Origin: Filobasidium wieringae
Taxonomy: Eukaryota > Basidiomycota > Tremellomycetes > Filobasidiales > Filobasidiaceae
Direction: 5' to 3'
DNA length: 64,000 nt
Assembly (NCBI GenBank): GCA_001600055.1
Contig: BCIV01000019.1
Span: 491,039-555,038 of the forward strand
A model generated the notes under the pieces. The model did no database searches. It saw nothing but the letters and a program-made list of their open reading frames with translations, and was not told where the DNA came from. The translations under genes and the position numbers were made by a program. Shown here in pieces: positions 9,856 through 19,844 of the stretch; position 1 is the stretch's first letter, and every line of letters begins with the position of its first letter.

Positions 9856-12005
9856 GTTGGCGTGTCAAAGTGGCGAATACGAGGCGAAAGTGAAAGTGAA
9901 AGTGAGAGTGTCGAGTGAGCGAGCGAGTGTGAATGACGGATTTGTGTATTTGTATCATTATTTGTTGCTGTGCTGTTGGTTGAATGGTTTGCTTATGTAC
10001 GATCGAGCTCGTTGATGCCAAGCACCAGCGATGCTCTTGTCCTTCGGGCAGAGCGCGCTTGGCGTTCGACGTAGAGTCACCAGCTCTCCTTCTTTACGAC
10101 GAATGGACATGATCGGGATCAAGAGGGATGGAAGAGGTAGTGTACGTTGGTGGGATCATGTACGGTGTACGACGTGCGACAGATGATATAGATGATACCT
10201 GATGCTACCTGTCACCTCCAACGAACCAGGCAAGATGACCCAATATTCTCCATCGCCAAGGCTGTAACAACGGATCCAATCGTGTTTCACTCGACTTCTT
10301 GGCGCGTAGTCGCCCGTCTGCGCTACGAGTATGTGAAAGGGAACTTGGGCAACAAACAACACGCCCTCAATCCTCGCTCAGATCCTCAATCACCTCTCCA
10401 TCCCTCTGAGCATCGTATCCCGAGTCCATTCGAACAGGTAGAAGTAACGATATCACCGCAAGATGAGAAACCATACCGCCAAAGTTTAGCGCGCGATTGT
10501 CATGCGATTTCACCCATTCCACCCATTTTCACCCAAAATCCGCGTAAATCAGACTTGATTTCCGCGTTTCCTCCACAATTGGTCCGGTCGATCCGGATGT
10601 TTCTGAAACCATGACAATTTCCCGTCCTATCGTGTTCTTCACTCAGAAACCTGATCCATAGGGCTCAAACGTTGTGGGAACTTAATCGTCTGTAGCATCA
10701 CTTGCATGGCCTGTCTGACTGCACGCTGCCCAAATCAAACTGACCGAAAACGACGCGTTTCAGCCGAGATACCGATGACTGAAACATTCCCGAGACTCTC
10801 GCACTCTCACTTTGTCCATTCTCAAGTTCATTTCGGTATACCTGGTGACCGATAAAACCGTTAAACTCAAGTTTCGAATGGTCAGAACCCAAATATAGTT
10901 AATAGTAGAAATACCGACGATCTTTCATACGGTCCTCCCATGCCAGTCTCGCATCTCGTCTAGCGAGAGAAGTTGTTGACTGTCTACGTGGTCTATCCGG
11001 TCTATGTAAATGTCCTCTCCTTTAATTATGTCTTCAGAAGGATTTCTCCAATTCATCCGATCCGTTCCACCAAACCCCTCCGTTCCATGACTATGTCAGT
11101 GAAACCTCTCCCAGTGTAGGTGAAACAGGGTCCGAACATCTCCCTCTCCTCTGAGGCCTCTGATCCCCGAGCACTAACCTTCAGTCTATCGAACCAAAGG
11201 ATCTCAGATCCATCAATGACATAGCGATCTTAACCAGGTGGAGTCGGAACGTACGGATGAGGAACCTCCAAAGCTCTCCCTAACCACTCGGGTAATTCAG
11301 GTAACTCTTCACAACCGCTGCAGCACTGCACATCTAGTACGTCCATCCCTTGGATCTCTTGCAGAAGCGTTCGGTAGGTACGTTCAATATGACTCGTTTC
11401 TGCGATCCTCTCAGTTACAAGATCTGAAGCAGCACTATCTGGAGGGAGGGAGAGCATCCAGGCGTCCATCATCCATTATCGACATACCCCACCCCAGATT
11501 CGTCTGTTCCCCAGGAAAACTATAAAAAGGGCCGATTCTCTTTGCATATGCATGGATTGTGGTACGGGAGCTACGTGAGATACATGAGATACGGGAGATC
11601 CTCCAGCCTGCTGCCGTAAGAACGTTCCCCCTAGCTAACGTCTTGTTGCTCGTTATTGATGCTGGTATAAACGCTCGAACCAAAAGGGGTACAAAAGGAT
11701 TCATCGTGCGGGATCGTAAGTGGAGAAAAGTGTCGTTAGGCGTCATGAGTGGTATCATGTGCATTGAGTGGGAAGCTGAGAACGAGATGCTCGTACAGTC
11801 AGCGAGCGAGATCCGAGCGAGAAGCGCGCCGACTCACGGTCGTCGATCGTCGCTTGTACTGCAGGAGATGCCGAGGTAGGTAAAACAGTAGGTTTCCCGG
11901 CAGTGCTATTCCTGACGGGTCGGAACGGAAGAAAGAGCGGGACCGATTCAGTTCGAACCTCACGGATCCCGAACGACTCACGTCTATCCGAACGACAACA
12001 CCGCA
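9856..12005. other. Gene-poor stretch
   Basis: About 2.1 kb with no gene I can support. A minus frame at 11230-11472 has a plausible helical stretch (SHIERTYRTLLQEIQGMD) and a conserved-looking Cys pair (CCSGCEELPELPEWLG), but it lacks a start, partners or a recognisable domain. A good TATAAAAAGG lies at 11521-11530 on the plus strand without a convincing gene downstream. A run of CACCCA-like repeats occurs at about 10510-10535. Confidence 0.4.
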
Positions 12006-14546
12006 TCACAACTGTTTGAACAACACCGCCACCTCCTTCACGTCCCCTTCCAAAACCCTCTCGTTCCTATTCCTCAAGTACTCTTTCCTCAGTGACCTCC
12101 TTATCCCCAACTTGCTCAATTCCCGCTTATCGACCCCGGCCCGTCCACGTTCCGGATCGGGTACGGGCATGTGGTGGACGGGCAGGACGATCCTCATGAA
12201 TTCCAAAGTCGCCTTGATGTTCAATTCCAAGCACCTCCCCGCGTCCAGTTTAGCGGCCGAGGTGGGGAGTTTCATGAGCGCTCGATCGAATAGGATGGGG
12301 ATATCTGATTGACTGAGATGGATCGATCCTTGGATCTCGATGGAGACCGCTCGACCTGAATTCCGAGCGGATTCCCGGACGATGGATTCGGTGTATGGAG
12401 AGACTTGGTCCCAGTTGGTGAAAAAGGTGGAATTGATGGAGAGGATGGGGACGGTCAGTGGACCACGAGGGACATTGAACCCTTCGATATCGCCCGGATG
12501 AAAGGGCGCTTGGAAATCACGCAACACCTCTTCGTCCGTCGGTGGGGGTAACTGGTTGAGCGAGGTCCGGGGCGGGGCGGGGCGCGTTTCAGCGTAAGCG
12601 GTCCGACGCTACGAGATAGTGAAAAGGGAAGCTCACGGGGGAAGACCAAGGGTCCAACAAGATCCCCAGTTTGAACGGATAGTGGTTCCGATCATCATCA
12701 CTCATCGCTCTCAAAACCTCTACCGTCGTAGCTCCCCCGGCACTATGCCCTGCCATCTACCGTTCGAATCATTCAGCGCCCGCACCGCACCGGCCCATCC
12801 CGCCCCCACCCCGCGCGCGACTGACCACGACGTTATCGACCAAATCCAACCTCCCCCTGAACATCCTCACGACCCTTCCCCTCTCCCCCGACCCTCTCAT
12901 CCGACTCTTCTCGTCCCTGAAAACCTGCAAAGCCTCCTCCCCCAGGGCCCCCTCGTTCAATCGAGTCATCACGCGGAGGACCTCGTCGATCTCTCCTAGA
13001 CGCATGTTGAGCTGGCTCCTTCGGAGGAGAAGGGTAGGGTCGGCAGGGTCCGTCCAGTCCGGTGCCTTTTCCCCCGTATAGGCTCGCTTCGAGATGCACG
13101 AATCACGAGGCGCATGAGTTACGGATCAACACCGACGCACGTCTGATCACATTTCCGCCTGTGAAATCCCGAACGGAATCGCGTACTCACACTCTGTGGC
13201 ATGACCCATTCGACCTTCTCCCTCTGGTACCGATGTCTCTTCCTCCTGACCGTCACCCTCTCCCTCTCCTCATGCATCTTCTCGCCCGCTCGGGCTCGTC
13301 GGATCGTCTCCTCCCGCTGGGCCTCGCGCTGAACTCGCTTTTGTTTTCGGCTGGAGATGAAGGAGCGGGGGCGGAGGAGGGAGGGGCGGAAGAGGGAGAG
13401 GAGGTGTGATTTCAAGGGGGTTTTGGTGCCGTGTGATCGAGCGTGGTTGATTTCGTGTTCTTCGCGATCGTCAACCGGATGACTCTCATTCCTCTCAGTC
13501 GGATTGGCGGGAACGTTGGACGAGGTATCGTCCATCCTAGGTATCTTCTCCGGATCGATCAAGACCTGTCCCACCCTATCAAAATCAGCAACAACACACC
13601 CCACCCACCCCAACTGATCGCGGAGACTCACACAAGGCCCAGTCCCATCCCTATGTTCGACACCGACGACGACCCAGCCCCACGAAGCCCAGGCGGACTG
13701 GATGGTGCTGTACGTCCAGGGGGAGCCGCCTAGTCCGTGTGAGAAGAAGATGACGGGGAGTTTCGGGGGTGCGGAGGGGGGGGAGGTGCGGGTGGGGGGG
13801 TCGGGAGATCCAGATGGGCCAGAAAAAGGAGAGGAGCCAGAAGAGCGAGAGGAGCCAGAGGAGCCAGAGGAAGGAGAAGAGCCAGAGGAGCGAGAAGAAC
13901 CATCCCAACCATCCCAACGGCCCTCCCCGACGTCCCTCTCGAAACCCAACAACCGTCCTCCCTCGAGGACCGGTACCCTGACCCCCCTGACGAGGGAGAT
14001 CATCCCCCCCGCGAGGGGCGGGACGAACACGGTGGGGACATGGAAGGAACGGATGTTCGCCGAGGCGTTCGTATAGGCGGGAGAGGGGAACCAGCGGGGT
14101 CGGTAATACTTTGTGGGGTCGTTCGTGGGCGGGTTCGCGGTTTGTTTTGATTTCGATTGAGAGTTTGATTTCGATTTCGATTTCGATTTCGCTCGTGCCC
14201 CGGTCGACGTGGCCGGCTGAAGAGGATAGAAGAGGGTGAAGGAGACTGTCAGTAATTCCAACGTCCTGGGGATATCCTTGTGCGTCAGGTGAGTCCCGTA
14301 ATGCGTTGGGTTCTGCGCTGGCACTGTGTCGCCGCCGTCAGTGGTCACCGAGTCGACTGGAGCGACACCGACTCACGCTCAAAAGTCAACGAGCCGACGT
14401 TGTACGGTCCATCGGGCTGGGGTAAACTCGGGTAAAACCTGGTCGTTCCCGTCCGTTTCAAGTCGCACGTGAACCGCGGATCGGGGGGGAACTCATGGAA
14501 CTCACCTTTCAGACCAGCGAGCTCGTTTCGGTAGGAATTCGCTCAT
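12006..14546 (-). CDS. PAF-acetylhydrolase-like phospholipase
   Basis: Exons 14546-14506, 14438-14377, 14323-13632, 13565-13191, 13086-12826, 12756-12637 and 12551-12006 keep frame and give about 698 residues. It belongs to the PAF-acetylhydrolase isoform II family, serine esterases that cleave short or oxidised sn-2 acyl chains from phospholipids. The N-terminal family block is GPYNVGSLTFE, then PVIFFSHGLGGSPWTYS and VVVGVEHRDGTGPC. The nucleophile elbow is GHSAGG, the acid LLDPW, and the histidine GSIHLSQSD, so the triad is complete. It is much longer than animal PAFAH2 (about 390). The extra length comes from a Lys-Ser repeat after FYPLQPATST, a Ser/Gly repeat before the SHGLGG block, and a basic insert of about 120 residues between HRDGTGPC and the elbow. 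No signal peptide. The exon 3-4 intron is a multiple of three without a stop, so its removal is inferred. Confidence 0.85.
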
Positions 14547-14867
14547 CTTTTGACGTTCGGGACGGTTCCGATCGAGCGCAAAAGTGGCAGAGGGGAGTTG
14601 TCGTTTGATGAGAAGGGAGGTCGAGTGGTTACGTCATCAGTGTGTCACGTGATCGCCCTGAGTCATTGCCATCACGTGACCGATTCACCCATGACGGAAG
14701 TAAATGATATCGCACGTTTCATCGAAACGTTTGTTATCGCTCGCTCGCTCGTGCGATCAAATCAAAAGCAACGTCGCTCCCTCCTCGACCGACCCTTCAA
14801 CCGCCCCTACCACCCCCCACCTCCCTCTCCTACTCCCCACCACCCCTTCCACACCCACCTACCCACC
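14547..14867. promoter_or_regulatory. Divergent promoter with paired TCACGTGA E-boxes
   Basis: This 321-nt gap separates the divergent PAF-acetylhydrolase and bHLH genes. It carries perfect palindromes TCACGTGA at 14645-14652 and 14672-14679, 27 bp apart. CACGTG is the expected site of a class B bHLH, and the gene to the right encodes one. The part just before the bHLH ATG (about 14800-14867) is strongly C/T-rich, as in many fungal 5' UTRs. A third CACGTG lies in intron 1 of the hydrolase gene near 14466. Confidence 0.65.
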
Positions 14868-16031
14868 ATGCCACCCACCCCGCACCTCTCCCGCGAAGCC
14901 CTGCGCAAAGCGAACCACTCGATCATCGAGCGCAGACGCAGGGAGAAGATCAACGACGCGTTCGATCAGTTGAGGAGGATGGTCCCTGGCTTAGGGAACG
15001 CTCAGGGCGGAGCTCGAGCTGGCCCAACCGGGTCGAGTAGGGGAGAATTCAAACTCGAGGTGAGTATAGCTTCAGGCCGGGCGTACGGTGATTTCCCAAA
15101 TGACTGACGCGCGATCGAACAGGTACTGGAGAAGACGGTACAGCATATGAAATACCTTTCCTCCAAGCTCCAGTCCTACCCCGTTCATCCCATTCATCCC
15201 GTTCACTGTCAATGCCAATGTCAATGTCAATATCATCTCCAACCCCACGAACCCAACCCCAATCCCAAACCCAACGGGAAAAAACGTAAACGCTCAGTCA
15301 AACTCGAACCCCGTTACGCCCATGTCCATACGGTCCCTGATGGAGAGTATGAGGGGACGGGATCGGAGATGGACGAGCCGTGTTCACCCGTGAGGACGTT
15401 CTCTTCCCGAACTCTCCGATCGGCCGCGACATCCACCTCCAGCACCTCATCCACGCGATCCAGCTCAAGCACCTCCTCTTCCTCCACCTCGGGAACCTCG
15501 CCGAATTCACAAACCCTGGTCGAACTGGCGAAGAAGATATTCCACGCGACCGCGACCGCGACCGCGTCTACCACTGCGACTGCGACCAAGACTGAGACGG
15601 CGAATTCCACCTTGGAGTACGATTCGGAGGCTACTATTCCCGATGGTTCTTGTTCTCCCGGTTCTCCCGCTGGTTCTGGCGGTTCTCGTGGGAGTCGTGG
15701 GAGTCGGGGGGCTTTTGGGACTCGGGGGACTCGCGCTCACACGCATTTGAATACCAAGAACCCGGGAATCGATCGGGATCGTCCTCGTAAGCCTCCCTTT
15801 ACTCTCACCCACCCAGGGATCGTCGGACTGATCGTACCCCAACAACCCCTCAGCCTCAGCCCCATCCCCCATCCCGCAGTCGGACACGGACACGGAGACA
15901 GGAACGGACGTGGAAGCAGCATCCATCCTCCTCGCCCTCTCTTCCCCGGACACGATGAGCCCTTGTACCTGGACCGACCGCGGTCGGAGGGGCTCCAGCG
16001 TTCCCGTGTTGGATTTGGATCTGTAGCGTGA
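14868..16031 (+). CDS. bHLH transcription factor
   Basis: Exons 14868-15059 and 15123-16031 give about 366 residues. The basic region is KANHSIIERRRREKINDAFDQLRRMVP (shown here in two parts: KANHSIIERRRREKIN at about 14-29, then DAFDQLRRMVP as helix 1). Helix 2 spans the splice and reads FKLEVLEKTVQHMKYLSSKL. The His-Glu-Arg set at basic positions 5, 9 and 13 predicts CACGTG binding (class B). The loop contains a short Gly/Ala insert. The remaining 280 residues are low complexity: a putative nuclear signal GKKRKRSVKLE, long Ser/Thr runs, then Gly/Ser/Arg repeats and a Pro/His-rich tail. The HSxIERRRREKIN class includes lipid and metabolic regulators in fungi, but I cannot assign an orthologue. 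Two CACGTG palindromes in its own promoter make autoregulation plausible. Confidence 0.85.
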
Positions 16032-16179
16032 AGCGTGGGAGGATGTTTTTCGTTTAGATGCTTGGGTGTGGGGACAAGGTTATTAAGGGAGAGGGTTTCG
16101 TAATGATTATGAACATGTCAAACGATGGTACAACGCACGCCCAGCCTTCTCTCTCCCTCCCAGACCCCCTTCCTCTGGG

Positions 16180-17616
16180 TCACTGTCCCGTCCCCGCCCC
16201 CTCCTCTTCCTCCTCCTCCTCCTCAGCCCGCCGGATCTCAGCCTCCATCCTCTCCCTCTCCATCCGTCTCATCCGGAATAAAATCCCGCTCTCAAACTCA
16301 TCCCCCGCTTTCCGGTTCCCTTCCTCCTTGTCCTCGTCCTCGTCCTTGTCCTGGTTCGGATCAGCACGTGAACGGCTGGGGAACGAAGTCGCCGCGGCGG
16401 GGAAAGAAGTGGGAACCCTCCCCAGATCCCCCGGGATGGAAGTCGTTCTCGTGCTCGCGCTCGTCGACCTCGTGCTCGTCGTCCCTTCCAACCGTGTAAC
16501 CCAAGAAGGTACCTCTCCCTCTCCCCTCCCCGCGAACCCGACTTTGACACCCTGCACCCCCAACCCACCTGACCCACCCGAGCCAGTGGGACCACCATCC
16601 TGATGATCCTTCCAACAAGCCCAACATCCGTCCCTATTACTCTTCTTGAACTCTACAATCGCTTTAGCCCCCCCCTTGAGCTTTTTCGATTTCTTCGGTT
16701 TGACGCTCGATGGGCCGGCTTGGGGGGAGAAGACGACGTTCTCTAGAGAACCGTAGAGAGTGGATACCTTTGTTTGAAAGGTTTCGGGACTGGTGAGGAA
16801 GCCGGGAAGGGTTGGGTCTTCGGTCAAAGGGAACGGTGGGAATTGTAACAAGAGGGTGTAATCCAGCGGACTCTCCCCCTCCTCATTCCCATTATTCACG
16901 TCGGATTGCATCCCCGTCTTCTTGATCTCCACCTTTTCTTTCCTCCGCTCAGAGATCTCCCTCAGTCGAACCTCTTCCATCGCCCGAGCGGCTTGTTCCC
17001 TCATCTTCCGACCGGCCTCTTGCACAGAGGCTTCGGCAGAAGCATCCGCATGAGCTCTAGCCAGGTCCAATTTGGCTCGTTTGGCTTCCTCTTCCCGAGC
17101 TTGTAATGCCTGGCCATAGTTGAATCAGACACAGTTTAGTACAATCATGGTAAAAAGAGAGGGAGAAAGGGGGGACGTACATCAAGAAGACCTCTTTTCT
17201 TCTTATTCATCTCGGCGTACCTCTCCTTCTTCTGCTTCTCTTCGTCCAGACGACCGTTGAGGAACGATCTTTTGGCCGAATCCGTCAACAAATTGACGGC
17301 AAGGGAGATCTGGAAGAACTGAGCGGCTGGGTGGGAGAACGATGGATCAGTCCATTTGACCCAAAGCCGACCTGGTGTAGCTGACCAACTCACCTGCGTT
17401 CTTGTTATCCGGGTTCTAAAGAACGAAGATCTTCTTCAGTCAATACGTTCCGAATAGTCTCGACAGCGAAAACAAGCTCACCTTGTCCGGATGAAGCTTG
17501 ACACTCATCTTCCTATACGCCTTCCTGATCTCCTGTTCGGTCGCCTCCACCTGGACCCCCAATAGTTCATAGGGGTTCCCCAGGGCGAGTTCTTCTTCCG
17601 ACAGGAGAGGGGCCAT
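16180..17616 (-). CDS. DNAJC17/Cwf23-like J-domain protein
   Basis: Exons 17616-17482, 17415-17394, 17326-17181 and 17109-16180 join to about 410 residues. An N-terminal J domain (residues about 14-80) has NPYELLGV, the HPD motif in KLHPDKNPDNKNAAQFFQ and the helix IV region. A long charged coiled coil follows (EEEAKRAKLDLARAHADASA onwards to about 150). Then comes a degenerate RRM-like segment in which GGAKAIVEFKK resembles the RNP1 strand. J domain plus coiled coil plus RRM is the layout of DNAJC17/Cwf23, a spliceosome-associated Hsp70 co-chaperone. The C-terminal 130 residues are low complexity and end in an acidic Glu run. Exon 2 is a 22-nt micro-exon. An upstream in-frame non-ATG extension exists, but the ATG at 17616 fits the family start. 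Confidence 0.82.
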
Positions 17617-18277
17617 CTCGAGTACGATACTGTCGAGGTGCTTTGCTCGAGGTCCGAGTCGGTCAGTGAGGCTGGTAACTTGTACAACTCGCAATCAACA
17701 AGGCGACACAGAGTTGAGAGATGATGAATCGGGAAGGTCACGTGAGAGGAGAAAGTGATCGAACGAATCGATTGCGAGTGGATACAGGGAACAGCAAGTG
17801 TACTGTGATAGTCTAACTGCTAGCTGAGCGAAGCAGAACAGTACGGTCGTAAGGGTGAGTCAGAACCAGCGTGCCGTATCGGTAAACCACCACAACAACT
17901 CGACGAGCAAGTCTCCTGCTGCCACATCCATCCTTCAACACCATTTCTCAAGACCGTTCGACAACCAAATGAACCGGTCCAAACTCCATGAAGTGTCAAA
18001 ATGATATTTCATCAAATCGTACACCGGGCTGAGGCGACCCACAATCCACCCCACATCCCCCATCCACAAAAGAAGTCGCAACCAAAACCAGTAAATCTCC
18101 AGCACCACCTCCGTACACCGATAGAAACACGTCTGCCCTTCTCTTCCGAATGATGATCCGTTCTTCCGGTTGGTCCCGGAGAATGAGATTTGTCGCAAGG
18201 AGGGATGAAAGGAAAGGAGATGTTTTTCGAGTCTCCAGGGGTATGAGGGTGACAAAGAGACCAGATGGAGAGGGCGT
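17617..18277. other. Intergenic, promoter of J-protein gene
   Basis: No gene seen; open frames here are antisense or run-through of RPS24. It holds the 3' flank of RPS24 and the upstream region of the J-domain gene, including a perfect TCACGTGA entered separately. Confidence 0.45.
17738..17745. promoter_or_regulatory. TCACGTGA palindrome upstream of J-protein gene
   Basis: Perfect TCACGTGA about 120 bp upstream of the J-domain ATG at 17616. It is the same 8-mer as in the bHLH promoter. Confidence 0.5.
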
Positions 18278-19202
18278 TTACTTCTTCTTGGCGGGCTCAC
18301 CAGCCTTCCTCTTGGCGGTACCACGAACCTGATAACGAGGACACACGTCTCGTCAATATCGAGGGCAAAATGAACAGTATGACAGCAACGCACCTTCTTC
18401 TGCCTGTTCTTCCTCTCCTTCCTGTTCTTCCTGTTGGTCTTCTCGACCTTGGTGGCAAGACCAGACTGATGGCACGTAGTAGCAATCCAGCATTAGCTAC
18501 ATCGTCCAAGCATAATCAGTACGGCAAAACATCGACTCACCCTTACGAGCCTGTGCTTGGGCTCGAAAGACTTCTGGCTCTCCTCGTCATCGTAGATCAA
18601 TCCGAATCCAGTGGATCGACCACCTCCGAACTTGGTCTTGAATCCGAAAGTGGAAACTCGGGCCTTGTCGGTCTTGTACAAAGCGGCGAGCTTCTCGTTG
18701 AGCTCGGCCTTGGAGACGGTGGCACGGGTGGGGTGGAGGACGTCGACAATGAATTGACGACGGTTCAACAACCGGTTGGTAATGAACTTCCTGGTGCGGA
18801 CAGTGATAGGGCCGGTGGGATCCTGGAATCGTGGTCAAAAGGTATGTCAGTCAAGCTGCATGCCAGGATTGGCACAGCGGGTTTTCTGAGGCAGTTGCAT
18901 ATGATCGAGCTGGGAGAGGTGTGGTGGTGGTCGAGTGATTTATCCAAGCGGTCTTGCTTTTCTTCCAGATATTCTTCGTTTCACACGGAATCCCCTTGCA
19001 TATCCAATCATTCTCCTCCATCCAACGATCTGTCTCTCCAACACCTGCCCTATTTCGCAAACGTGATCTTCTGTCGGTGCAGTGCTTGATGCCATATTAT
19101 CTTGCCGATTCTTTCGAAATTGTTGTCTATAATCTTCTTGATCCAGTCCTATGCAACTGTCCCTAGAAAACTCGCTCCGCCCGGTTCGCTCAGACTCACC
19201 AT
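18278..19202 (-). CDS. RPS24: 40S ribosomal protein S24 (eS24)
   Basis: Exons 19202-19200 (only the ATG), 18822-18541, 18465-18394 and 18328-18278 give 135 residues. Family blocks are complete: [61 protein letters not shown] and the basic tail [18 protein letters not shown]. It is a structural small-subunit protein needed for pre-18S processing. The first coding exon holds the start codon alone, followed by a GTGAGT donor and an intron of about 377 nt, far longer than the other introns in the window. That is the usual pattern of a ribosomal-protein first intron with expression-enhancing sequence. No box C/D snoRNA could be recognised in that intron by eye. Confidence 0.95.
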
Positions 19203-19844
19203 CTTGAAGGGCAACTTCTCTCTCTTGATGATGTCGAAAAGAAGGGTCGGCTAGCACGGGGAAGAGGTCGTCTTTGATTCCACCTTGTCACGACTTCGCC
19301 AGGTCGAGGTTGAACGAGCGAGAGGCCTCGCGAGCTGGAAAGCGCTTCGGCGATAGACGCGCTTCAAGGGGACGCGCTTTCGTTTGGCGCGTTCTAGGTG
19401 AAATAAGCTGAAACTGAAACAATCGACTGGCTGAAACGCAGGTTCGGTCGTTCGTATATGCTCTCTCTAGAGCTCCGAGTTGCAGCAGAGGGATCAGGGT
19501 ATTGGTATACGATATAGGCAGTCTCGAAATGGCGAAAGTAGAACTTAATAATGCACGTTACACACATGCTCTCGTTCATCGTTGACAACCTTGCACTTCC
19601 CTCGATTCTTGCCTGCACACTCTCACGCCTGTCCCTCGCAAGTCAAATTCCGAAGCCATCATATATCGTTACATTATCATGTTGAAAAATCATCGCAAGC
19701 AAAAACAAAAGGGAAATACATGAGGTATCTCGCAAATGAGGCGGGTGAATTTGCTTGTTCGGGGTAAAGGATGTGTGTGTGCGTGTGAATGAGAGAAATC
19801 TACGTGAAACCGTTGCGTAAAGCCAGAACGTTTGAAGCGTTATT
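19203..19844. other. Intergenic, no gene seen
   Basis: Region between the RPS24 promoter side and the 3' end of the PP2A scaffold gene. It contains the 5' UTR and promoter of RPS24, with GCGCGTT/CGCGCTT-like short direct motifs around 19340-19390. No coding signal. Confidence 0.45.

Noticed and set aside
11230..11472. Minus frame with helical, Cys-containing peptide
   Set aside because: No start, no splice partners and no recognised domain; kept only as a note in the gene-poor region.
11521..11530. TATAAAAAGG on the plus strand
   Set aside because: Good TATA match, but the following ATG opens only a 23-codon frame; no gene can be supported.
13651..14076. Frames on both strands over the Ser/Gly repeat of the PAF-AH gene
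   Set aside because: Low-complexity repeat stays open in several frames; only the minus frame with SHGLGG and HRDGTGPC is coherent.
15298..15953. Minus-strand frames up to 148 residues opposite the bHLH gene
   Set aside because: Mirror of repetitive Ser/Thr/Ala codons; no independent evidence.
18823..19199. Possible C/D-box snoRNA in the long RPS24 intron
   Set aside because: No TGATGA and CTGA pair in a proper arrangement was found on the minus strand by eye.
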